Shown piece after piece: positions 17,350-24,804 of a DNA stretch of 64,000 bases. The first letter of the stretch is position 1. The number at the start of each line of letters is the position of its first letter. Source of the stretch: CAVSEK01 sp963726975 (GTDB lineage Bacteria > Actinomycetota > Actinomycetes > Mycobacteriales > SCTD01); NCBI GenBank assembly GCA_963726975.1, contig CAVSEK010000001.1, forward strand, positions 434,001-498,000. The letters are read 5' to 3'. The translations under genes and the position numbers were made by a program. The notes beneath the pieces were generated by a model. That model had not been told where the DNA came from. It saw only the letters and a program-made list of their open reading frames with translations, and ran no database searches.

Positions 17350-17745
17350 GTGCCCAGCGAGCCCGTCGACCCCTTCGCCGGGGACCCGGACGACCCGGCG
17401 CGCGAGATGGCGGCGCTCGACGACGACCTCGAGGCCGACCCGCCGCTGACGCCGGACGCCCGCGAGGGCGTGCTCGGCGACCTCGAGGACCTCGAGGTGT
17501 TCCAGGCCCTGCTGTCGCCCCGGGGCGTGCGCGGCCTGGTCACCGACTGCCTGGACTGCCAGGAGCCGCACTACTTCGACTGGGACCTGCTGCGCGGCAC
17601 GATGCGCTCGGTCCTGGACCGCGGCCGGCCACCCGTGCACGAGCCGGCGCACGCGCCCGACCCGGGGGCGTACGTCAGCTGGGACTACGCCCGCGGCTAC
17701 GCCGACGGCGTGACCGACGCCAGCTCCGAGGCGCCGGAGGACTGA
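17350..17745 (+). CDS. DUF5319 family protein
   Basis: 131-residue acidic protein of the DUF5319 family, which in mycobacteria is the gene divergent from guaB2 (Rv3412 type, recalled). Seen: Asp/Glu-rich N terminus, LEVFQALLSPRGVRGLVTDCLDCQEPHYFDWDLLRGTMR with a C-x-x-C pair, and a conserved YVSWDYARGYADG end. The CxxC could bind metal or be redox-active; the function is not known. It has its own leaderless-type promoter and lies head to head with guaB, an arrangement kept across actinobacteria. Confidence 0.9.
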   Translation: MPSEPVDPFAGDPDDPAREMAALDDDLEADPPLTPDAREGVLGDLEDLEVFQALLSPRGVRGLVTDCLDCQEPHYFDWDLLRGTMRSVLDRGRPPVHEPAHAPDPGAYVSWDYARGYADGVTDASSEAPED

Positions 17746-17746
17746 G

Positions 17747-17768
17747 CGGGCGTCTCACCCGTCGCCCG
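17747..17768 (+). repeat. left copy of a perfect 22-bp inverted repeat / hairpin
   Basis: This 22-base sequence recurs as its exact reverse complement at 20240-20261, on the other side of the ABC transporter module. Within one copy CGGGCG and CGCCCG form a six-base stem with a ten-base loop. It starts two bases after the DUF5319 stop codon, so it could also terminate that gene. Confidence 0.85.
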
Positions 17769-17887
17769 CGGGGCGCAACGAGCTCATCGTCCGTCCTCCA
17801 CGTCCCCCCGGTGCCCAGGCCGGCTGCAGCCCACCTGAGCGCGCCGCGTTCAGGCGGCGGCCAGGCCCGGGCGACGACCGTGTCCGG

Positions 17888-18823
17888 GTGACGGACCCGG
17901 GCAGGACCCCCCTCGCCGTCGAGGCCGTCGGGGTGACCAAGGCGTACGGCGCCCTCACCGCGGTCGACGACGTGTCGATGGCGGTGGAGCAGGGCGAGGT
18001 CTACGGCGTCCTCGGGCCGAACGGAGCAGGCAAGACGACCCTCCTGCGGATGCTGTTCGGGCTGGTCCGCCCCGACGCGGGCACCCTGCGGGTGCTGGGC
18101 CGCACCTGGCAGGAGGCCGGCGTGCACGCGCTCGACGGCGTCGCCGGGTTCCTGGAGAGCCCGCGCTTCTACCCCTACCTGACCGGCCGGGCCAACCTCG
18201 AGCTGCTCGCCGGGCTCGACGGCGGCGACGCCTCCTCCCGCGTCGACGAGGTGCTCGACACCGTCGACCTCACCGGCCGCGACCGCGACCGGGTGAGCGG
18301 CTACTCCTTCGGCATGCGCCAGCGCCTCGGCGTGGCCGCCGCGCTGCTGCGCGCCCCGCGGCTGCTCGTGCTCGACGAGCCGGCCAACGGGCTCGACCCG
18401 GCCGGCATCCGGGACATGCGCGCCCTGGTCAAGCAGCTCGCAAGCAGCGGCCTGACGGTGCTGCTCAGCAGCCACGACATGGCCGAGGTCGAGGAGATCT
18501 GCGACAACGTCACGATCATGCGCACGGGCTCGGTCGTCTACCACGGGACCATCACCGCCCTGCGGGCACGGGCGCCCGAGCCGGCGCACCGGCTGCGCAC
18601 CGACGACGACCGCCGCGCGGCGGCGCTGGCCGCCCGCGTGCCGGGCCTGGTCGTCGGCCTGCACGACGACGGGCTCGCGGTGCGCGGCAGCCAGGCCCAG
18701 CTCGACGCGTACGTCGCCGCGCTCGTCGCGGACGGCCGGTCGCTGCGCGCGCTCGTCCTGCACGAGGCGCCCCTCGAGCAGCTGTTCTTCCTGCTCACCG
18801 AGACCGCTGCGGAGCCCGCGTGA
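17888..18823 (+). CDS. ABC-2 type transporter ATP-binding protein
   Basis: 311-residue ABC ATPase energising an export complex. Seen: Walker A GPNGAGKTT (about residues 40-48), signature YSFGMRQRLG, Walker B LLVLDEPANGLD, and the switch His in LSSHDM. The C-terminal 90 residues are the regulatory extension typical of DrrA/CcmA-type exporters. GTG 17888. The stop overlaps the GTG of the permease gene (GTGA at 18820-18823), so the subunits are translationally coupled. The substrate is unknown; DrrA-like systems export lipids, antibiotics or peptides. Confidence 0.92.
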   Translation: MTDPGRTPLAVEAVGVTKAYGALTAVDDVSMAVEQGEVYGVLGPNGAGKTTLLRMLFGLVRPDAGTLRVLGRTWQEAGVHALDGVAGFLESPRFYPYLTGRANLELLAGLDGGDASSRVDEVLDTVDLTGRDRDRVSGYSFGMRQRLGVAAALLRAPRLLVLDEPANGLDPAGIRDMRALVKQLASSGLTVLLSSHDMAEVEEICDNVTIMRTGSVVYHGTITALRARAPEPAHRLRTDDDRRAAALAARVPGLVVGLHDDGLAVRGSQAQLDAYVAALVADGRSLRALVLHEAPLEQLFFLLTETAAEPA

Positions 18824-19696
18824 CCACCGCCCCCGCCGCCCCCGCCACCCCCGCCACGGCGCCGCCCGTCGTCGCTTCCCGGGTGCGGACCGCCACCGTC
18901 CTGCGCTGGGAGCTGCGCAAGCTCGCCGCGCAGGCCCGCGGTCGCTGGACCCTGCTCGGCTGCCTGCTCGGCCCGCCGCTCGTCGTGCTCGTGCTGCACG
19001 CGCAGGCCCGGCCGCCCAAGGACACGCTGTACGGCCGGCACGTGCCCGAGAGCGGCTACGCGGTGCCGCTGCTCCTGCTGGGCTTCGCCGCGCAGTGGGT
19101 GCTGCCGCTGCTCACCGCGCTGGTCGCCGGCGACCTGTTCGCCGCCGAGGACCACCACGGGACGTGGAAGACGGTGCTCACCCGCTCGGTGAGCCGCGGG
19201 CAGCTGTTCTGGGCCAAGACGGCCGCGGCGGCGCTGTTCTCGACCGCCGTGCTGGCGGTGCTGGCGGCCAGCACGATCGCGAGCAGCCTGCTGGTCGTCG
19301 GCCGCCAGCCGCTCATCGGGCTCACCGGCCAGCTCGTCCCGTCCGGCACGGCGCTGCCGCTCGTCGTCGCCGCCTGGGCGACCGCCCTGCCGCCGGTGCT
19401 CGCCCTGACCGCGGTCGGCCTGCTGCTGTCGGTCGTGTCGCGCAACCCCTCGGTCGGCGTGGTCGGGCCGGTCGTCGTCGCCCTCGTGCTGCAGCTGCTC
19501 GCGAGCCTCGGCGGGCTGGACGTCGTCCGCCCCCTGCTGCTCACCACCGGCTTCGAGTCCTGGCACGGGCTGCTCACCGAGCACCGCTACCTCGGACCTG
19601 GTGGTCGAGAGCGTCGTGGTGTCCGCGGTCTGGGCCGCCGCTCGCTGGCCGTCGCCGCCACGCGTGCTCCGCCGCCGCGACGTCACCGGAGGCTGA
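18820..19696 (+). CDS. ABC-2 type transporter permease, frameshifted near 3' end
   Basis: About 290-residue permease partner of the preceding ATPase. Seen: a soluble N terminus, then hydrophobic helices around WTLLGCLLGPPLVVLVLHA, AVPLLLLGFAAQWVLPLLTALVAGDLFAAED (the DLFAxED motif of ABC-2 permeases), AALFSTAVLAVLAASTIASS, LPLVVAAWATALPPVLALTA and VVGPVVVALVLQLLASLGG. The frame breaks at about 19597 after HRYLG; the next frame gives LVVESVVVSAVWAA and ends RRRDVTGG at a TGA (19694-19696), a usual end for this family. One surplus base explains the main break; the last 30 codons may contain a compensating pair. Confidence 0.85.
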
Positions 19697-19698
19697 CC

Positions 19699-20160
19699 GT
19701 GCCGCACCGCCCGCCCGCCCGCCGCACCCCGGCCGCGCTGCTGGCCGCCCTCGCCGTGCTCGGCCTGACGGGCTGCGGGCGCAGCGACGTCACGAGGAGC
19801 CGGCTGGAGGCCTCGCTCGCGCCGACCTTCGCGCACCTGTACGTGCACCAGCAGGTCGACCTGCTCGGCCACCCCGGCGTGACGACCGCGTCCGTCGCCG
19901 CCCGGGCCACGTGCGACAAGGGCGGCCCCAAGGTGGCCGACCGCGGCGCCGGCGCCGACTGGGTCTGCCTGGTCGACTACCGCGACGAGACGCAGGCGGC
20001 GCAGGAGGGCAAGTTCGAGCTGCAGGCCCGGTCGAGCTCCTGCTGGACGGCCAGCGGGCCCTCGAAGCTCATCGGCCCCGTGATGATCTCCGACCGGCGG
20101 GGCCGCGACGTCCCCAACCCGGTCTTCGAGTTCGACGGCTGCTTCGACCCGCGCGGCTGA
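19699..20160 (+). CDS. small lipoprotein of the ABC operon
   Basis: 153-residue predicted lipoprotein, family not recognised. Seen: a short Arg-rich start, hydrophobic core and lipobox LGLTGC with the lipidation Cys near residue 26, then a mature domain with three further cysteines (ATCDKGG, DWVCLVDY, SSSCW, GCFDP) that could form disulphides. GTG 19699 has GGAGG six bases upstream, overlapping the permease stop. Its position as third gene of an ABC-2 operon suggests an extracytoplasmic partner of the exporter; that is inference. Confidence 0.8.
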   Translation: MPHRPPARRTPAALLAALAVLGLTGCGRSDVTRSRLEASLAPTFAHLYVHQQVDLLGHPGVTTASVAARATCDKGGPKVADRGAGADWVCLVDYRDETQAAQEGKFELQARSSSCWTASGPSKLIGPVMISDRRGRDVPNPVFEFDGCFDPRG

Positions 20161-20163
20161 CGA

Positions 20164-20480
20164 CCGGCCGGAGCAGCACCAGCGCGGCGACCTGCGCGGC
20201 GGCGACGACGACCACGAGCAGGGCGAGCGGCCGGGCGTACGGGCGACGGGTGAGACGCCCGGTCGGCCAGGGGCCCGGCGACCAGCCGCAGCAGCAGCGC
20301 CCCGGCCTCCCCGGCCCCCGTGACGGCGCCGACGGCGACCACGGACGCGCCGAGCTGGCCGAGCAGCGGGCCGGACACCGACCGGCGGCCCTCGTACACG
20401 GCGTCGGCGGCGACGCTGACCAGCCCCAGTGCGCGCGGTCGGTCCGGGGCACGCGAGGACGCGACGACCGCGCCCGGGCG
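20164..20480 (-). pseudogene. MFS transporter remnant
   Basis: Fragment of a major facilitator protein with no complete frame. Seen: ALGLVSVAADAVYEGRRSVS and GAVTGAGEAGALLLRLVAGPLADR, two N-terminal helices with the typical MFS loop, then in another frame RPYARPLALLVVVVAAAQVAALVLLRP, one more helix. Only about 100 of the usual 400 residues are present. No good start codon is seen: the frame begins just after the bldM stop. The 22-bp inverted repeat lies exactly at the frame change. It may be a decayed gene or an internally deleted one. Confidence 0.5.
20240..20261 (-). repeat. right copy of the 22-bp inverted repeat
   Basis: Exact reverse complement of 17747-17768, 2.5 kb away, placed inside the MFS remnant. 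Its stem is CGGGCG/CGCCCG. The two copies bracket the ATPase, permease and lipoprotein genes. Confidence 0.85.
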
Positions 20481-20481
20481 G

Positions 20482-21111
20482 TCAGGTGACGAGCCCGCGC
20501 CGGAAGCCGAGGGCGACGGCCTGCGCCCGGTCGTTGACCCCGAGCTTGCGGAACAGCCGCCGCGCGTGGGTCTTGATCGTGTCCTCGGACAGGTAGAGCT
20601 CGCGCCCGATCTGCCCGTTGCTCTTGCCCTGGCTCATCCCGGTGAGCACCTGCAGCTCGCGCTCGGTGAGCGCGGCGACGGGGGCGGCGCTGCGGGACGG
20701 CTCGCGGGAGGCGAGCGCCCGGCGCAGCGACGGCTCGACGAGGTCGGCGCCGCCGAGCGCGTGCGCGACGGCCGCGCACAGCTCCTCGTGGCTGACGTCC
20801 TTGGACAGGTAGCCGCGGGCGCCGTTGCTCACCGCCGCCGCCACCTGGTCCCGGTCGTCCGCGGCGGTCAGCATGATGACCTTGGCCTCGGGGTGGGCGA
20901 CCATGAGGCGGCGGGTGGCCTCGAGCCCGCCGAGGCCGGGCATGCGCACGTCCATGAGCACGAGGTCGGGCTGCTCGTGGGGGAAGCGCGCGAGGACCTC
21001 CTCGCCGCAGGCGGCGGTCTCCACGCGCTCGACCCCCGGGACCTGGGACACGAACTGGCGCAGTCCCTCGCGCACCAGCCGGTGGTCGTCGCAGATGAGG
21101 ACAGTGGTCAC
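20482..21111 (-). CDS. bldM: BldM-like response regulator (LuxR/NarL family)
   Basis: 209-residue receiver plus LuxR-type DNA-binding protein. Seen: receiver domain with Asp8, Asp9 and phospho-acceptor Asp54 (VLMDVRMPG), Thr in IMLTA and Lys in YLSKD; linker; HTH with LTERELQVLTGMSQGKSNGQIGR and the C-terminal DTIKTHARRLFRKLGVNDRA. That last segment and AVALGFRRGLV match what I recall of Streptomyces BldM, a regulator of aerial growth and sporulation that can form heterodimers with WhiI. The ATG overlaps the stop of the upstream kinase-like gene (ATGA). whiD, another developmental gene, lies 3.3 kb away. NarL-type alternatives are possible. Confidence 0.82.
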   Translation of the reverse strand: MTTVLICDDHRLVREGLRQFVSQVPGVERVETAACGEEVLARFPHEQPDLVLMDVRMPGLGGLEATRRLMVAHPEAKVIMLTAADDRDQVAAAVSNGARGYLSKDVSHEELCAAVAHALGGADLVEPSLRRALASREPSRSAAPVAALTERELQVLTGMSQGKSNGQIGRELYLSEDTIKTHARRLFRKLGVNDRAQAVALGFRRGLVT

Positions 21112-22142
21112 GGGGCTGCCTTACTTGTCGGGACGGGACGTGTCGGGACGGGACGTGGCGGGAGGGACAGGCGCAGGACCGTACGGTCGCCCGCACCGGG
21201 CGAGCAGGCGAGCACGGCGCCGACGGCCTGCGCGGCGCGGGACCACGCGGGGTCGGGACCGTCCGGGAGGACGGCCGCGAGCTCGAGGACCCCGCCGTCG
21301 AGGCGGACGCGTACGGGGTGCGGGTGCGGCACGCCGGTCGGGTCGCCGGCGAGGGCCTGGACGAGCCGGTAGGCCAGAGCGCCGACAGGGCCGTGGACGG
21401 TGTCGAGCGGCTGCTCGGGGAGGTCGAGGGCGGGGCCGCCGGCGGCCTGGAGCTGGTCCGACAGCGCGCCGAGCGCGGCGCCGAGGCCGTCGGCGCCGCG
21501 GCCGCGCAGCTGCCACAGGGTGCGGCGCAGCCCGACCAGGGCGGTGTGCACGGCGTCGCGCAGCTCGGCGGCGGCCGGGTCGCCGCCGCGGGCGAGCAGG
21601 TCGCAGGCCCAGCGGGCGGCGACGAGCTCCTGGACGGGTCCGTCGTGCAGGGCGCCCGCGAGGGCGGCCCGGACGGCGTCGGCGTCCTGCAGCAGGGCGG
21701 CGGCCGGGGCCGGGCGGTCGGCGGCGAGCGCGAGGCCCAGCAGGCCGACCGCGGCGCGCAGCAGCGGCCGCGCGGCTCCCGGTCCGGCGGGGCCGGGCAC
21801 GACGACGAGGCGGCCCAGCACCTCGCCGTCGGGCGCGGTCACGTCGAGGGGGTCGGGAGCGCGGCGCGGTGCGGGCACGACGGCGCGCACGTGCTCGCCG
21901 GCGGCGGCCAGCAGGGCGCCCGCGTCGTCGCGGAGCACGGCTGAGCGCGCGCCGGTGCCCTCGACGAGCAGCGCGAGGGCGTCGGGCAGCCCGGCCCGGC
22001 CGGAGCCCGCGAGCGCGGCGGCCAGCCGACCGAGCAGCACCGAGGGGTCGGCGAGGTCGGTGGCGAGGTCGGTGGCGAGGTCGGTCGCGGGGTCGGTCGC
22101 GGCGCGCGCGGGGGCCGGGGGCAGGTGCGTCGCGCCGGTCAC
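21108..22142 (-). CDS. histidine-kinase-like sensor, degenerate ATPase region
   Basis: 344-residue protein. Seen: a repetitive N terminus (TDLATDLATDLAD), a GAF-like region (about 50-115), a helical segment and a HisKA_3-like block LAGALHDGPVQELVAARWAC with candidate phospho-His166. After it the usual HATPase_c N-box is reduced to YRLVQALAGDP and no DxGxG G1 box is visible, so ATP binding is doubtful. It overlaps bldM by four bases, implying stoichiometric synthesis. It may be a pseudokinase that senses a ligand and controls BldM by binding rather than by phosphorylation; that is inference. Confidence 0.72.
   Translation of the reverse strand: MTGATHLPPAPARAATDPATDLATDLATDLADPSVLLGRLAAALAGSGRAGLPDALALLVEGTGARSAVLRDDAGALLAAAGEHVRAVVPAPRRAPDPLDVTAPDGEVLGRLVVVPGPAGPGAARPLLRAAVGLLGLALAADRPAPAAALLQDADAVRAALAGALHDGPVQELVAARWACDLLARGGDPAAAELRDAVHTALVGLRRTLWQLRGRGADGLGAALGALSDQLQAAGGPALDLPEQPLDTVHGPVGALAYRLVQALAGDPTGVPHPHPVRVRLDGGVLELAAVLPDGPDPAWSRAAQAVGAVLACSPGAGDRTVLRLSLPPRPVPTRPVPTSKAAP
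22051..22098 (-). repeat. 12-bp tandem repeat inside the kinase-like gene
   Basis: Four consecutive 12-base units of the type GCGAGGTCGGTG, the last two with small changes. They encode an in-frame TDLA repeat near the N terminus of the kinase-like protein and could vary in number between strains. Confidence 0.8.
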
Positions 22143-22266
22143 GCCGCGCTCCCTCCGGTCCGGCGACGCCCGACGGGGCCGCTCGCTGTCCCTTCGGCAG
22201 CACCGCGCCCGGACGTGAGCCCTGTGCCGGGCGGAGTTCCCCCGACCGGGGGAACGGCCGGTCGCT

Positions 22267-23187
22267 CTACCCGGCCAGCAGGGCGGCGACGTCCGGCCGC
22301 TCGAGCCACTGCGCGCGCACGACGGGCGGCAGGTCGCCGGCGACGGCGAGGACGGCCGCGCGGGCGGCGTGCAGGCTGCGGGCGCTCTCGTCGGGATCGC
22401 TGCCGGCGACGAGCGCGCCGAGCAGGGCCCGGGACGGCCAGACCAGCGGCACGGTGCCGAGCGACTCGGCGAGGGTGGCGGCCCGGCGCAGGGTGGCCAC
22501 CGCGTCCGGCAGGTCGGCCCCGACCTGCGCGATCCCCAGGATGAGCAGCCCCTTGGCGACGTGCCGGGGGGCGCGGGCCCGCTCCGCGCCCTCCACCGCC
22601 GCGGTGGCCGCCGCGACCGCCTCGGCCGCCCGCCCCTCGAGACCGGCGAGCTCGGCGCGCGTCCAGGCCAGGCGCACCCGCTGGCGCCACCACTCGTCCC
22701 CGCGCTCCGGGAGCAGCGCCGCGGCCTCGGCCAGGCGGGCGGCGGCCTCGTCGGGACGGTCCAGCCCGACCGCGTCGCTGGCCAGCCCGAGCAGGGCGTC
22801 GAAGCGGGCCTGGGGCCCGGTGCCCTCGAGCGCCAGCGCTGCGGTGTCGGCCTCGGTGGCCACGTCGTGCCGCCCCAGCTGGCGGTGGACGCTGGCGACG
22901 GTGGCCCCGGCGAGCGCGGCGAACAGCCGCGACTCGGCCGGAGCGCCGGCCGAGGACCCGGCGTCGACGAGCGGCGCGAGGACGGTGAGCGCGCCGCCGT
23001 AGCGCCCGGCCGCGCCCAGGGCGACGCCGAGCAGCCAGGCCGCCGCGGCCACCTCGGCGCTGCGCCCCTGGGCCTGGGCGGTGACCACGGCCTGCTCGAG
23101 CACGCCGACGGCGTCGGCGGGCTTGCCGTGGAAGGCCGCGTGCTCGCCGGTCGACAGCAGTGCGGCGAGCTCTGCCGGGGCGGTCAC
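22267..23187 (-). CDS. TPR-like helical repeat protein
   Basis: 306-residue all-helical cytosolic protein made of degenerate 34-residue-type repeats. Seen: repeated Ala/Leu-rich pairs such as AAWLLGVALGAAGRYGGALTV and LLILGIAQVGADLPDAVATL with TPR-like spacing of Gly, Ala and Leu; no enzymatic motif. Such proteins serve as scaffolds. It lies in line between the MerR-type gene (28 bases upstream) and the kinase-like and bldM genes, suggesting a role in the same control circuit. TAGCCT stands six bases before the GTG, so it may also be made from its own leaderless mRNA. Confidence 0.78.
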   Translation of the reverse strand: MTAPAELAALLSTGEHAAFHGKPADAVGVLEQAVVTAQAQGRSAEVAAAAWLLGVALGAAGRYGGALTVLAPLVDAGSSAGAPAESRLFAALAGATVASVHRQLGRHDVATEADTAALALEGTGPQARFDALLGLASDAVGLDRPDEAAARLAEAAALLPERGDEWWRQRVRLAWTRAELAGLEGRAAEAVAAATAAVEGAERARAPRHVAKGLLILGIAQVGADLPDAVATLRRAATLAESLGTVPLVWPSRALLGALVAGSDPDESARSLHAARAAVLAVAGDLPPVVRAQWLERPDVAALLAG

Positions 23188-23193
23188 CGCGGC

Positions 23194-23199
23194 AGGCTA
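23194..23199 (-). promoter_or_regulatory. -10-like hexamer TAGCCT, leaderless start
   Basis: On the minus strand TAGCCT ends six bases before the GTG at 23187; there is no Shine-Dalgarno. It suggests an internal promoter between the MerR-type gene and the TPR-like gene. Confidence 0.45.
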
Positions 23200-23215
23200 G
23201 CGCCGCGGCCCGGGC

Positions 23216-24208
23216 TCATGCCGCGGCGGCGCTGGCGAGCAGCTCGACGGCGTCGGCGAGGTCGCGCGCGACGGTCACCCGCTCGGGCAGCTCGTCGGGC
23301 CGCCACCCCGGTCCGCCGACGACGACCGCCGTCGGGGGCCGTTGCACGGGCAGGTCCGCGACGGCAGCCGCTCCCCCGGGGCCCGCGAGCTGGGACCAGA
23401 CGAACAGCGCCGACGGCCCGATGCGGCGCACGGCCGCCTGCAGCGCCGACGCGGGCAGGGAGCCGCCCAGCACCCGGCACCCCGTGCCGCGCTCGGCGAG
23501 CGCCGCGGCCAGCGCGTGCAGCGGGAGGGCGTGCTGGTCCTCCGGCGCGCTGGCGAGCAGCACCGGCCGCACCGACGCGGGCGGGCGGCTCGCCGCCACC
23601 TCGCGCAACGCGGCCGTGACGCAGTCCGACAGCAGGTGCTCGACCTCCACGCCCTCCCCGGTCGAGGCCCAGCGGGCACCGGCGGCGGCGAGCACCGGGC
23701 GCAGCAGGTGCTCCCACGTGCTGAGCACGCCGGCCCCCGACAGCGAGGCCCGGACCGAGGCGAGGACGGCATCGCTGTCGAGCGCCATCGCGGCGCGACC
23801 CAGCCCGACCACGGCGTCCTCGGCGCCGGGCAGCGCCAGGACGCGCCCGCCGGGACCGCCGCGGCGCAGGCGGCCGTCCGTGCCGGGCAGCATGCGCACC
23901 GACGTGGGCAGGCCCCGGGTCTGCAGCGCCTGCCGGGCGGCCTCGCCCGGAGCCACCCCGGCCAGCGTGAGCCGGCGCATCGTCTCCAGGCGCAGCACGT
24001 CCTCGGGCCCGTAGCGCCGGTGCGCGCCCGACGCGTGCTCGGACGGGCCGAGGCCGTAGCGCCGGTCCCAGGTCCGCAGCGTCGCGGGGGCCACCCCCAG
24101 CCGCCGCGCGACGGCGGCCACCGGCAGACCGGGCCCCTCGGCGAGCTCCCCGGGGGGCCCGGTGTCCTCGAGCGGGCCCTCGCGCGGGGTGCGTTCGGCG
24201 GCGGCCAC
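23216..24208 (-). CDS. MerR-type regulator with CarH/LitR-like cobalamin-binding domain
   Basis: 330-residue regulator. Seen: an N-terminal MerR winged helix (PVAAVARRLGVAPATLRTWDRRYGL, residues 29-53, and SGAHRRYGPEDVLRLETMRRL), a helical region, then W180-x9-E190-H191 (the Wx9EH motif that caps adenosylcobalamin in CarH/LitR photoreceptors) and a Rossmann-like part with EDQH, His226 in the place of the cobalt-ligating His; the usual following Gly is Pro. Family members repress in the dark and release DNA in light. GTG 24208. It is divergent from whiD and heads a unit with the TPR, kinase-like and bldM genes. Cobalamin binding is likely but untested. Confidence 0.83.
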   Translation of the reverse strand: MAAAERTPREGPLEDTGPPGELAEGPGLPVAAVARRLGVAPATLRTWDRRYGLGPSEHASGAHRRYGPEDVLRLETMRRLTLAGVAPGEAARQALQTRGLPTSVRMLPGTDGRLRRGGPGGRVLALPGAEDAVVGLGRAAMALDSDAVLASVRASLSGAGVLSTWEHLLRPVLAAAGARWASTGEGVEVEHLLSDCVTAALREVAASRPPASVRPVLLASAPEDQHALPLHALAAALAERGTGCRVLGGSLPASALQAAVRRIGPSALFVWSQLAGPGGAAAVADLPVQRPPTAVVVGGPGWRPDELPERVTVARDLADAVELLASAAAA

Positions 24209-24310
24209 GAGAAGAGGATGCGGTCGCGGTCTCCCGCCCACAAGTCGAACCGCTGTGCCCGGCGTGACGAACGTGCCCACGGGAGGAGTAGGACGCTCCC
24301 GGCGAGGTAC

Positions 24311-24339
24311 TTGAACAACCTGTGGCGCGGTTGTAGCGT
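24311..24339 (+). promoter_or_regulatory. whiD promoter with palindromic operator in the spacer
   Basis: TTGAAC at 24311-24316 and TAGCGT at 24334-24339 are 17 bases apart. A perfect inverted repeat ACAACC (24315-24320) and GGTTGT (24329-24334), eight bases apart, fills the spacer. This is where MerR-family regulators bind, and the divergent neighbour is such a regulator. The ATG follows 46 bases after the -10. Confidence 0.6.
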
Positions 24340-24385
24340 TGCAGCAGCAGGCCGGACCCCCCTGCCACGACAGATCGGACCGCGC

Positions 24386-24682
24386 ATGACCGACATCCGC
24401 CGCCTCCCCGGCCCCCAGGTGGAGAAGTGGGAGTGGCAGCTGCTCGGCCGCTGCCGCGGGGAGGACACCGAGCTGTTCTTCCACCCCGAGGGAGAGCGCG
24501 GCCCGAGCCGCGCCAACCGCGAGGCCGCCGCGAAGGCGGTCTGCGCGACCTGCCCGGTGCTGCTCCAGTGCCGTGCGCACGCCCTGGCCAGCCGCGAGCC
24601 GTACGGCGTGTGGGGCGGCCTGTCGGAGCACGAGCGCGAGCAGATCCTCGGACCGGCCAGCGCCCTGCCGGTCGCCGGCTGA
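24386..24682 (+). CDS. whiD: WhiB family regulator, WhiD/WhiB3 type
   Basis: 98-residue Wbl protein that binds a [4Fe-4S] cluster sensitive to O2 and NO and acts with the primary sigma factor. Seen: four ligand cysteines Cys23, Cys53, Cys56 and Cys62 (C-x29-C-x2-C-x5-C) and the turn motif GVWGG. The sequence around it (LPGP, WQL, FFHPEGERG, EPYGVWGGLSE) is closest to what I remember of mycobacterial WhiB3 and Streptomyces WhiD. In Streptomyces whiD adjoins bldM; here the same genes lie within one island. It is divergent from a MerR-type gene and followed by a strong hairpin. Confidence 0.93.
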   Translation: MTDIRRLPGPQVEKWEWQLLGRCRGEDTELFFHPEGERGPSRANREAAAKAVCATCPVLLQCRAHALASREPYGVWGGLSEHEREQILGPASALPVAG

Positions 24683-24685
24683 GCA

Positions 24686-24730
24686 GCCGCTCGCCGCAGG
24701 ACCCCTGACCCCGGTCCCGCGGCGAGCGGC
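24686..24730 (+). terminator. hairpin terminator after whiD
   Basis: GCCGCTCGCCGC at 24686-24697 pairs perfectly with GCGGCGAGCGGC at 24719-24730, starting four bases after the whiD stop. The loop is 21 bases. Confidence 0.7.
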
Positions 24731-24804
24731 CGGCTCCGACCCCTGCGCACGCACCCGCTCCGGGATAGCCTGCGAGCACCCCCTCCCTCCAGGAGCGCAG
24801 CCGC

